Positions 1-6,283 of a stretch of 8,889 nt of DNA are shown one piece after another. The translations under genes and the position numbers were made by a program. The stretch comes from Colimorpha sp045598945. GTDB taxonomy: Bacteria > Bacteroidota > Bacteroidia > Bacteroidales > P3. The stretch is taken from the NCBI GenBank assembly GCA_045598945.1, contig JAZRVD010000226.1, positions 1 through 8,889 of the forward strand, in the 5' to 3' direction. The notes under the pieces were generated by a model that saw only the letters and a program-made list of their open reading frames with translations, ran no database searches and had not been told where the DNA came from. Numbering within the stretch: position 1 is the first letter of the stretch; each line of letters begins with the position of its first letter.

Positions 1-99
1 AATTCGAGAAATCTTTATACAACCAATTCCTTCTTGGGTATAAAGGCGGATTACTTCATCGTAATACTTGTTGCGTTTCTCACAATTGTACTTCCACAT
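1..99 (-). CDS. N-terminus of a helix-turn-helix protein, probably a transposase (cut by the window edge)
   Basis: Reading leftward from an ATG at 99-97 gives 33 codons that stay open to the window edge, so only the N-terminus is present. The peptide starts MWKYNCEKRNKYYDEVIRLY and continues with TQEGIGCIKISRI. The pattern 'YYDEVIRLYxxEGxGxxKIxRI' resembles the first helices of the helix-turn-helix DNA-binding domain found at the start of many insertion-sequence transposases. An in-frame TGA at 118-120 lies just upstream, so ATG 99 is the first possible ATG. No Shine-Dalgarno sequence or minus-strand promoter is visible. A non-transposase HTH regulator cannot be excluded, because the catalytic part is outside the window. 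Confidence 0.5.
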   Translation of the reverse strand, partial: MWKYNCEKRNKYYDEVIRLYTQEGIGCIKISRI

Positions 100-125
100 A
101 ATTGTTGATTTTGTGAGTCAACTTT

Positions 126-147
126 TTTTAGGGAAAGACACCTAAAA
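126..147. repeat. Short perfect inverted repeat in the intergenic region
   Basis: TTTTAGG (126-132) and CCTAAAA (141-147) form a 7-bp perfect stem around an 8-nt loop. Neither strand has a T-run directly after the stem, so it is not a standard rho-independent terminator. It lies between the putative transposase start and the + strand promoter. It could be an operator or part of an insertion-sequence end, but nothing in the window decides this. Confidence 0.35.
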
Positions 148-164
148 GAACAAAAAAAAAGACA

Positions 165-197
165 TTTTATTTATATCAAAAAAAAGATGTATATTTG
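165..197 (+). promoter_or_regulatory. Bacteroidota-type promoter for the repeat leader and ATPase gene
   Basis: TATATTTG at 190-197 matches the Bacteroidota -7 consensus TAnnTTTG exactly. A TTTA at 166-169, 20 nt upstream, is a fair match to the -33 TTTG box. The flanks are strongly AT-rich. Transcription would start near 203-206, giving a leader of about 400 nt before the ATPase start at 607; the tandem array would be transcribed within that leader. An 8-bp palindrome (TACATGTA, 198-205) sits at the expected start site and could be an operator, though this is only a guess. Confidence 0.6.
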
Positions 198-256
198 TAC
201 ATGTAAAAAAATCATAAAAAAAATTAACTAACATAATGTATCAATACTTTACAAAA

Positions 257-554
257 AAATATGGCCAAATGAAAACACGAAATATGGCCAAATGAAAATG
301 CGAAATATGGCCAAATGAAAACGCAAAATACGGCCAAATGAAAACACAAAATATGGCCAAATGAAAACACGAAATATGGCCAAATGAAAACGCAAAATAT
401 AGCCAAATGAAAACACGAAATATGGCCAAATGAAAACGCAAAATACGGCCAAATGAAAACGCAAAATATGGCCAAATGAAAACACGAAATACGGCCAAAT
501 GAAAACGCAAAATATGGCCAAATGAAAACACGAAATATGGCCAAATGAAAATGC
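257..554 (+). repeat. Tandem array of thirteen 23-bp units in the ATPase leader
   Basis: Units beginning at ATGGCC, or its variants ACGGCC and ATAGCC, start at 261, 284, 307, 330, 353, 376, 399, 422, 445, 468, 491, 514 and 537, exactly 23 bp apart with no indels. The last unit is truncated after about 18 bp. The conserved core is GGCCAAATGAAAA, which contains the palindrome TGGCCA in most units. Differences between units are confined to a few positions (T/C, G/A) and are all transitions. The types ACACGAA and ACGCAAA largely alternate in the middle of the array, which suggests some expansion by 46-bp doublets. There are no unique spacers, so it is not a CRISPR array. All three minus-strand frames are open through the array only because the unit has no stop triplet on that strand. 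Confidence 0.95.
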
Positions 555-606
555 ATTATCAATTGATAACATGATATATACGATACACTAAAAAAATGCA
601 CCAAAA
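555..606 (+). promoter_or_regulatory. Leader between the repeat array and the ATPase start
   Basis: This unique AT-rich segment links the array to ATG 607. It has no purine-rich Shine-Dalgarno sequence; upstream of the start there is only an A-run and CACCAAAA, as is usual in Bacteroidota. There is no good TAnnTTTG box here, so the promoter at about 165-197 is the better candidate for the gene. It contains the short ORFs MIYTIH (571-591) and MHQK (596-610). Confidence 0.4.
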
Positions 607-1884
607 ATGATAGAAGAATTCAGTTACAAACCACGTATTATTGACAAGAAAATAGAGCTATTATTAAGTACTTTTGGAGCGCTGTGTATAGAAGGGCCAA
701 AATGGTGCGGAAAGACATGGACATCATATCAGCATTGCAGAAGTGCAATATTCTTAAGCGACCCTACAGGCGGTTTTCAAAACAGGAAAATGGCAGACAT
801 GGATCCATCGTTAGTATTGATAGGCGACAAGCCACGAATGATAGACGAATGGCAAGAAGTGCCATTAATATGGGACGCTGTAAGATTTGAAGTCGACAGA
901 GCACAAAAAGAGGGTCAGTTTATATTAACTGGCTCATCTACGCCGCGCCATAAAGGTATAATGCACAGCGGAGCAGGACGAATAGCCAGCATAAAGCTAC
1001 GTCCCATGACGCTCTACGAGACAGGCGACTCTACTGGAGTAGTATCGCTTGAAGAGCTGTGCCACGGCGAGATAAAGCCCATCTTGACAGGAGAGGTAAG
1101 CTTGATGCAGATAGTACGGCTGATAGTGCGTGGCGGATGGCCTCAAAACATAGGAAAACCCGACAACAAGGCAGCATTGTTGCCGTACCTATACTTGAAA
1201 TCCATCATCAACGACGACGTACACCGCTTAGATGGCGTACAGCGCGACACCAACAAGATGTGGCAGCTGTTACGCTCATTAGCACGCAACGAAAGCACCA
1301 CCGCCAGCAATGCAACACTACAAAAGGACATCAAAGCAGTAGATAAAGAAGACATCAGCGACAACACCATCAGCGTATACCTCAACATCTTCAGACGCTT
1401 GTTCATCACCGACAACACAGAGCCATTCTCGCCCAACGTACGCTCCTCGTTGCGTGTAAAGCAGAACGAGAAAAGGCATCTCAGCGACCCATCGGTGGCA
1501 TGCGCACTGTTAAAACTCACGCCTACGAAACTGATGCAAGACCTCAACACGTTAGGATTCTTGTTCGAGGCCTTGGTAGAGCGAGACTTGAGAGTATATG
1601 CCGAAAGTTTCGGCGCTGAATTTTATCACTATCAAGACTACAAAGGCAAAGAGATAGACGCAGTAGTAGAACTCGACGACGGTCAGTGGGCAGCCATAGA
1701 GATAAAACTCGGTGCCAATCAGATTGATGCCGCCGCCAACAGCTTGCTAAAATTACAGCAGGAAATGAAAGAAGAGCAAGGACGCCCGCCAGCAGTACTT
1801 ACTGTTATATGCGGACTGTCGCGTGGTGCATACCGACGTCCAGACGGAGTGTTTGTAGTGCCAATCACGGCACTTAGACCATAA
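607..1884 (+). CDS. AAA-type ATP-binding protein with DUF4143 C-terminal region
   Basis: The 425-residue protein belongs to the ATP-binding family often annotated as 'ATP-binding protein, DUF4143' (COG1373-like). The Walker A motif is GPKWCGKT (30-37). The Walker B region is PRMIDEWQ (76-83), with D80 and E81 as the acidic pair. FILTGSS (105-111) fits a sensor-like strand. RGGWPQNIG precedes the DUF4143 region, which begins near PYLYLKS (193) and includes a probable winged-helix part. Near the C-terminus, EIDAVVE (349-355) followed by AIEIK (363-367) resembles the D...ExK core of PD-(D/E)XK nucleases. The length is normal for the family, and the gene looks intact. Its cellular role is not established. 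These genes are often multicopy in Bacteroidales genomes. The start overlaps the stop of a short upstream ORF as ATGA. An EcoRI site lies at 616-621, inside the sixth residue region. Confidence 0.9.
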   Translation: MIEEFSYKPRIIDKKIELLLSTFGALCIEGPKWCGKTWTSYQHCRSAIFLSDPTGGFQNRKMADMDPSLVLIGDKPRMIDEWQEVPLIWDAVRFEVDRAQKEGQFILTGSSTPRHKGIMHSGAGRIASIKLRPMTLYETGDSTGVVSLEELCHGEIKPILTGEVSLMQIVRLIVRGGWPQNIGKPDNKAALLPYLYLKSIINDDVHRLDGVQRDTNKMWQLLRSLARNESTTASNATLQKDIKAVDKEDISDNTISVYLNIFRRLFITDNTEPFSPNVRSSLRVKQNEKRHLSDPSVACALLKLTPTKLMQDLNTLGFLFEALVERDLRVYAESFGAEFYHYQDYKGKEIDAVVELDDGQWAAIEIKLGANQIDAAANSLLKLQQEMKEEQGRPPAVLTVICGLSRGAYRRPDGVFVVPITALRP

Positions 1885-1890
1885 AGAGAA

Positions 1891-1928
1891 ACGCCCCACC
1901 CTTTTACAAGGACGGAGCGTTTTTTTTT
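1891..1928 (+). terminator. Rho-independent terminator after the ATPase gene
   Basis: ACGCCCCACCCTT (1891-1903) pairs with AAGGACGGAGCGT (1908-1920) in 10 of 13 positions around a 4-nt loop, and a run of nine T residues follows (1920-1928). It begins 7 nt after the ATPase stop codon. Read on the other strand, the same hairpin is followed by a weaker T-rich stretch, so it may also stop transcription of the convergent minus-strand operon, which ends at 1942. Confidence 0.85.
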
Positions 1929-1941
1929 GAATTGATGATGA

Positions 1942-3492
1942 TTATTTCACAAAACTGGTATGTACGGTGGTCTCCGGTCTCTCCATAAGGTCAACAAGGA
2001 TGTTCTCTCTGCGACCATTTGCGACCATAACCCTTATACCTTTCTCTGCCGCCATGAGGGCTATGCTGCATATTGACGTTATGCGACTGCCCTCTTCATC
2101 ATGCACCACACCCATTATCGACTCGCCGGGGTGTATCACTGGCACCACACCGTATGTCTCGCCATCTTCACCACCGCGCGTAATGCCATCTTCTGAATCG
2201 AGGAGGATAAGTGTGTCAGCTCCCATCATTTCTGCCACGAGTTCAGAAAGCTCGTCATTGTCGGTAAACATCAGTTCGGTAATACTGACAGTGTCGTTTT
2301 CATTAACTATAGGCAGCACCCCGCTTTGGAGCATCACCTCCATGCAGCTCTTCTGATTTTCGCACTCCTTATTAGTGTCGAAATTTTTCTTCATGGTGAG
2401 TATCTGCCCCACGTTGATACCATAGTCGAGGAAAAGGCGATAATACATATCCATAAGACGCACCTGTCCTATAGCAGAATATAGCTGACGCTGCTGCACA
2501 TCGTCGAGCTTGCGATTTTCTGGAATAAGCGAGCGTCCGCAAGCCACAGCGCCGCTGGTAACAAGTATAATCTCGCAACCGCTTTTCTTAAGGCTCACCA
2601 CTTGATCGACAAGAGCCGACACCCTTGTGGTATCCAAAGCCCCGTCTTGGCGTGTAAGCACACTGGCGCCTATCTTCACCACAACACGATGACGCTTGCC
2701 AGAGACAGCCTTCAGTCCCTCGATGACTGAAGTAGTAAAGCCAGCCTTTTCCATTGCGCCCAAGCCCTTAAGGGTAAGGCCGCCTGGAGTAGTAACCTTG
2801 TCTATCTCTGTCTCTGCATCGGTGCCACGGCTAACGATAAGCTCGGCAGCGCCCTTTACTGTCTGACATACAACGCGCTCTATATCTTTTTCTGGCAGTC
2901 CCAGTTCCTTGCCACCTTCGGCAGCGGCGCTAATATAGCGCATAGCGTATGCTATGCCACACGACGACAACGACGTACCTGCCAGCATCATCTTCTCCTC
3001 AACAATAACAGCTGTACCAAGCTGGTCAAAAAGGCTTTTTAGCAGCTGGGTCTGCAACGGCGTAGAGCTAACTGGCGCCACAAAGGTCATGCTCTCGCCA
3101 ATCTCTACCGCAGTGTTGGGTATAACGTATGCAAGATCGGGGTAACGTTTGGTTGCCTCCTCGCCTTTATCTAACCAGCGCATCAAATCTGACGATGTAA
3201 CGCCTGGCGCCATCGACACTATAAGCTGCTTTTCATAGTCGAGCGCCACCTTGGTCTCTGTTGTAACCTGCTCCATGAGCCAAGGTTTGACAACAAAGAA
3301 CACTATATCTGCTGTCTTGACAGCCTCCACGTTGTCGGTAGTGCCATTAATACCCACAGCACGAAAACGTTGCAAAGAGTCCTCATGACGTGTAGTTACA
3401 GTAATATCACTCGCCGCAACTGCACCCTTTTTGGCAAAGCCCATGGCGGCAGCACCGCCCATGTTGCCTGCACCGATAAATGTAAGTTTCAT
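1942..3492 (-). CDS. Fused pyrroline-5-carboxylate reductase / glutamate-5-kinase-like protein (ProC-ProB)
   Basis: One uninterrupted 516-residue ORF joins two proline-biosynthesis domains. Residues 1-262 are a ProC-type reductase: the Rossmann loop is GAGNMGG (7-13), VVKPW follows the second strand, and the family signature is TTPGGLTLKGL (P236-G238). This enzyme makes proline from pyrroline-5-carboxylate with NAD(P)H. After a short linker (about 264-269), residues 270-516 are an amino-acid-kinase domain like glutamate 5-kinase: VVKIGASVLTR (K273), VTSGAVACGRS (311-321), VNENDTVSITELMFTDNDEL (396-415) and VANGRRENILVDL (490-502). There is no PUA domain. The ProB-like half lacks the usual SSFGRGGM-TK segment, having EEGSRITSICSIA (466-478) instead, and its nucleotide loop reads LDSEDGI. 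ProA, the middle step, is not in the window. The gene starts 41 nt after the protease gene and is probably the last of the operon. Confidence 0.85.
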   Translation of the reverse strand: MKLTFIGAGNMGGAAAMGFAKKGAVAASDITVTTRHEDSLQRFRAVGINGTTDNVEAVKTADIVFFVVKPWLMEQVTTETKVALDYEKQLIVSMAPGVTSSDLMRWLDKGEEATKRYPDLAYVIPNTAVEIGESMTFVAPVSSTPLQTQLLKSLFDQLGTAVIVEEKMMLAGTSLSSCGIAYAMRYISAAAEGGKELGLPEKDIERVVCQTVKGAAELIVSRGTDAETEIDKVTTPGGLTLKGLGAMEKAGFTTSVIEGLKAVSGKRHRVVVKIGASVLTRQDGALDTTRVSALVDQVVSLKKSGCEIILVTSGAVACGRSLIPENRKLDDVQQRQLYSAIGQVRLMDMYYRLFLDYGINVGQILTMKKNFDTNKECENQKSCMEVMLQSGVLPIVNENDTVSITELMFTDNDELSELVAEMMGADTLILLDSEDGITRGGEDGETYGVVPVIHPGESIMGVVHDEEGSRITSICSIALMAAEKGIRVMVANGRRENILVDLMERPETTVHTSFVK

Positions 3493-3533
3493 TTTATATT
3501 TGTTTTTTTACTCGTACACGCTGTACCAGCAAC

Positions 3534-6278
3534 CTAATACGCCATCACCTTGCAGACTGTGCCGTTGGCAAAGACCACAAAGTAGGCGCCACGGTCTCTA
3601 ACGTTCAACTGCATGGGGTTGCTGTCAGGTCGTACATCGTAGAGATGCACGCCATTGGAGTTGAACACGGCCACCAGCTTGTCTACACTGTTGGCAATAT
3701 ATATTGTACGGCCTACAGCCCATGCCTTGTGAACATCAGGCGAGACGCCGTGTATCTTGCTGGTGCTTGCAAAGGTGAGATATAGCGATACTATACTGTC
3801 GCAGCCATTTGCACCTTCAAAGTGCTTGGTATATATACCCGACTCTGTATACTCGTCGCCCTGCCACGAATACGAAGGCTCAGAGGTGGTATGGTCTATA
3901 GCCACAAAGGTATCGGAGAGAATATGCAGGTTGAGATACACGGTGCTGTCGCAATCAAAGACAGAGATGGCTTCGGCAAAAGGATACACACCATCGGCAG
4001 AAAATATGGCATCGTCAGTTTGCAGCAAGCCGCAGGCGGACACAGCCACTGTGTCGCGATACGATGGATGGATAGCAACGTCATACAGGAAGACGCTGTC
4101 GCAAACGTCGGCGACATTGCTCACCAAAGAGGCGTACTTCTTAGACTTGTCCACCATTCTGTCGGGGAGCATATAGGTGTCGCAAGCGTCGACAGCGAGA
4201 CGCAGAGACTCGTCGACCTCGTTGCACGGATTTATAACATTAAATGTTACATCGTACTCGCGTTCATAATGATTGAACAGCGTCCTCTCCTCATCGATAA
4301 CAATTGTATCTGCTATATAACAATATATGTCAGTTTCACTACCACCATAATTATATTTGCCTATGCACAACATACGATTTATATATGGCTTCAATACAGG
4401 ATAATCAGACACATTCAAAGAGTCTGCCACAAGCCTATGTTCATACAGCACATTGACGTCATCATGGAAATAGACTGCCACCCATTTGTTTGTTGTCTTT
4501 GACAGCTCCACCGGCATCGCTAAATTAAAGGTATACCTACCATTGCCAGCAGAGGTTACCACTGAGAAGTCTTCCGAATAGACCTCATGTCCCCAATACC
4601 TAACATATCTATCTCCTGAAATTGTATCATAGATATCAAAATCCTCAGGCAGCTTTGTGTCTTCAAAAACAACAACAGAGCATGGTATAGTATCTGAAAC
4701 AGGCACATTGACACCAACAGTAACACTCGTTATCATCTGCCCAACGTTGAAGTTGCCAAAAGCCTCAGGACGAATTACTATAGCATTAGCTTTTCTCTGT
4801 CCACAGAAAGGTTGCTTATAGGCAGCACTCTGATCTACAATATAGCCATAACTACCTGGATTGGACAAGACACCGTTGTACTGATAGAGCTCAACATGCT
4901 TGTCTTCGCCATTATGCGTTACAACAAAATTGGCGCGACGACAGTCGTCAAACACTCCTTCTTCGTTGGCTGTAGCATATATCTTCACCTCATGCAAACT
5001 ATCCTTACCTGCGCCAGTTAAATGAGAAAAAGTGAGCCACGAGCAGTTGCAACCAGCAGTGTCTATCGTCCATGAGGCATCTTGTTCGGTAATTATATTT
5101 ACTATTGTGCTATCACCATAACGATTTAATTCAACCGATGCAGGAGAAACATGTAAGGAAAAGTCAGACGGTTTGACCATAAAACAGGCTTCTTGACCAG
5201 AATTTAGATCAACAGGCTCACCACCAGAATAAAATGGCACAAAATTCCCATACGCAAAATAGCCGTCATAACTTCCACTCCATCCCCAATTTATATGAAA
5301 ATTAGAGTCAGCATCTATGCCGTCAAGGACAAAACCATGCCCACCAAAATTACCTTGCCCTCCATAAATAACAGGACGTGCCGCCTCTATCTCTTCAATC
5401 GACGCGGATACCCATACCCCTTCATTATTCTGATGCTTTTCTATTTTGTCATACCTACTATCGTCATACCCTAAATATTTCGCAAAACAATTTGAAACAT
5501 CAGGCATATACGCAGCACTACCAGAAGCAGTATACTCCATCTTCACACCTACACCACAATAGTACATCAATTTTGCCACTGCATCAACTTCTTCGGTAGT
5601 TGATTCTGTTGTAAGCTTTTCTGGCATATTGTCCCAGTCAAAGACCACAGCGCCACACGAGTAGGTTGTATCATTGTATTGATAACTGTCAAGAGGCAGA
5701 CCAACCTTTGGATACTTCCAATAACGCAAAACTTGCGCCATAGCAGTAGCCGCGCAGCCAGTAGCAGCTCGTACACCATCTACAACAGGGCAATACTTGT
5801 TGTAGTCTGATCCCTGATTCCAATGCGTCTCTATCATTGGTGCTACAGCAATGATGCCCTTCGACTTCTTCTTTATCGATGATGACGGAGCCACAAGTTC
5901 CTGCCACCCTTGCACCGGTTTTGCACGAAAGCTCTCGGCGTATGCTATCTTCTCGTCTATTTTTAACAAAAAGCTATGCACATGATTGGGCAGAGGCATC
6001 TCCACACCATTTTCCACCGAATAGCCCACTACTGGCGTATACTGATCGGAAGCAGAGAAGATTACGAAACCGGCACTGCCATCTTCCGGCACAAAGACAT
6101 ACATGTTCTGCAAGTCGCTCTTATCAGCAACATCGACAAGCTTGGCAACCTTTGCACTACCGCCATGCGAATGGAAATACCGCAACGCCAACACCGCCGC
6201 ACTATCGCGACTGATAACCGACGACATTACCGACAACGTTGTTACTACCAACAACAAAGTAATAAATACTCTTTTCAT
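3534..6278 (-). CDS. Secreted C10-family cysteine protease with BACON-like domain and T9SS sorting domain
   Basis: This 914-residue protein starts with a signal peptide (about 1-20, hydrophobic core FITLLLVVTTLSV). A Spi/C10 propeptide-like region follows (about 24-140). The streptopain-type peptidase domain (about 145-371) carries the catalytic cysteine in ATGCAATAMAQ (C175), the histidine in GGHGFVLDG (H314) and the INWGWSG motif (N330, W331). A BACON-like beta-sandwich spans about 373-466. After it comes a beta-rich region with similarity to adhesin or jelly-roll modules (about 467-685). Three repeats with CDS motifs follow at C726, C776 and C826. The last 75 residues, ending GAYFVVFANGTVCKVMAY, look like a type IX secretion C-terminal sorting domain. 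Export to the cell surface or medium is therefore expected. Interpain of Prevotella and PrtT of Porphyromonas are known C10 proteases. The start lies 5 nt after the DjlA-like gene. Confidence 0.9.
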   Translation of the reverse strand: MKRVFITLLLVVTTLSVMSSVISRDSAAVLALRYFHSHGGSAKVAKLVDVADKSDLQNMYVFVPEDGSAGFVIFSASDQYTPVVGYSVENGVEMPLPNHVHSFLLKIDEKIAYAESFRAKPVQGWQELVAPSSSIKKKSKGIIAVAPMIETHWNQGSDYNKYCPVVDGVRAATGCAATAMAQVLRYWKYPKVGLPLDSYQYNDTTYSCGAVVFDWDNMPEKLTTESTTEEVDAVAKLMYYCGVGVKMEYTASGSAAYMPDVSNCFAKYLGYDDSRYDKIEKHQNNEGVWVSASIEEIEAARPVIYGGQGNFGGHGFVLDGIDADSNFHINWGWSGSYDGYFAYGNFVPFYSGGEPVDLNSGQEACFMVKPSDFSLHVSPASVELNRYGDSTIVNIITEQDASWTIDTAGCNCSWLTFSHLTGAGKDSLHEVKIYATANEEGVFDDCRRANFVVTHNGEDKHVELYQYNGVLSNPGSYGYIVDQSAAYKQPFCGQRKANAIVIRPEAFGNFNVGQMITSVTVGVNVPVSDTIPCSVVVFEDTKLPEDFDIYDTISGDRYVRYWGHEVYSEDFSVVTSAGNGRYTFNLAMPVELSKTTNKWVAVYFHDDVNVLYEHRLVADSLNVSDYPVLKPYINRMLCIGKYNYGGSETDIYCYIADTIVIDEERTLFNHYEREYDVTFNVINPCNEVDESLRLAVDACDTYMLPDRMVDKSKKYASLVSNVADVCDSVFLYDVAIHPSYRDTVAVSACGLLQTDDAIFSADGVYPFAEAISVFDCDSTVYLNLHILSDTFVAIDHTTSEPSYSWQGDEYTESGIYTKHFEGANGCDSIVSLYLTFASTSKIHGVSPDVHKAWAVGRTIYIANSVDKLVAVFNSNGVHLYDVRPDSNPMQLNVRDRGAYFVVFANGTVCKVMAY
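3768..4211 (-). repeat. Three degenerate 50-residue protein repeats within the C10 protease
   Basis: The segment covers about residues 690-837. Each repeat ends with a CDS motif followed by alternating hydrophobic residues: VCDSVFLYDVAI (C726), DCDSTVYLNLHI (C776) and GCDSIVSLYLTF (C826). The cysteines are exactly 50 residues apart. The first two repeats have a second cysteine near their start (DACDTY and SACGLL), which could form a disulfide with the CDS cysteine. The third has EPSYSW at that place and has lost it. This matches the 'CDSYTW...SGTYT...GCDSIVTLxLTI' modules common in secreted Bacteroidota proteins. The repeats probably act as spacers or surface stalks before the sorting domain. 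Confidence 0.7.
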
Positions 6279-6283
6279 ATATT

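Larger units (their letters stand above)
236..610 (+). other. Chain of about 15 coupled short ORFs leading into the ATPase start codon
   Basis: An ATG at 236 opens a 19-codon ORF (MYQYFTKKYGQ then MKTRNMAK) that ends with TGA at 293-295. That TGA overlaps the ATG at 292 as ATGA. The next ORF, MKMRNMAK, ends in the next unit at another ATGA, and this continues through the array with starts at 315, 338, 361 and so on to 522. Each is 8 codons plus stop (27 nt), stepping 23 nt with a 4-nt overlap. After the array come MKMHYQLIT (545-574), MIYTIH (571-591, ATGA overlap at its start), a 4-nt gap, and MHQK (596-610). The TGA of MHQK (608-610) overlaps the ATPase ATG (607-609). The reading frames are certain. 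Whether they are translated is inference, and no Shine-Dalgarno sequences are visible. Confidence 0.4.

Noticed and set aside
126..147. Rho-independent terminator in the left intergenic region
   Set aside because: The stem is AT-rich and neither strand has a T-run directly after it.
257..554. CRISPR array
   Set aside because: The units are directly abutting with no unique spacers, and no cas gene is visible.
224..604. Three overlapping minus-strand ORFs of 96-126 residues, rich in FHLAIF and FIWPYF
   Set aside because: They are all readings of the tandem array in its three frames. The 23-bp unit has no stop triplet on the minus strand, so every frame is open; the period of 23 residues reflects the DNA repeat.
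1942..3492. Two adjacent genes proC and proB joined by a sequencing error
   Set aside because: The frame is continuous, the linker is short and both domains keep their motifs in the same frame. A true fusion is the simpler reading.
3493..3533. Terminator between the protease and the proline gene
   Set aside because: Only a GTAC...GTAC hairpin of 4 bp is present, followed by an A-run on the coding strand, so read-through is expected.
3757..4502. Long + strand ORFs opposite the C10 protease, and others opposite the remaining minus-strand genes
   Set aside because: They lie antisense to well-supported genes, have no recognisable domains and are explained by codon bias on the coding strand.
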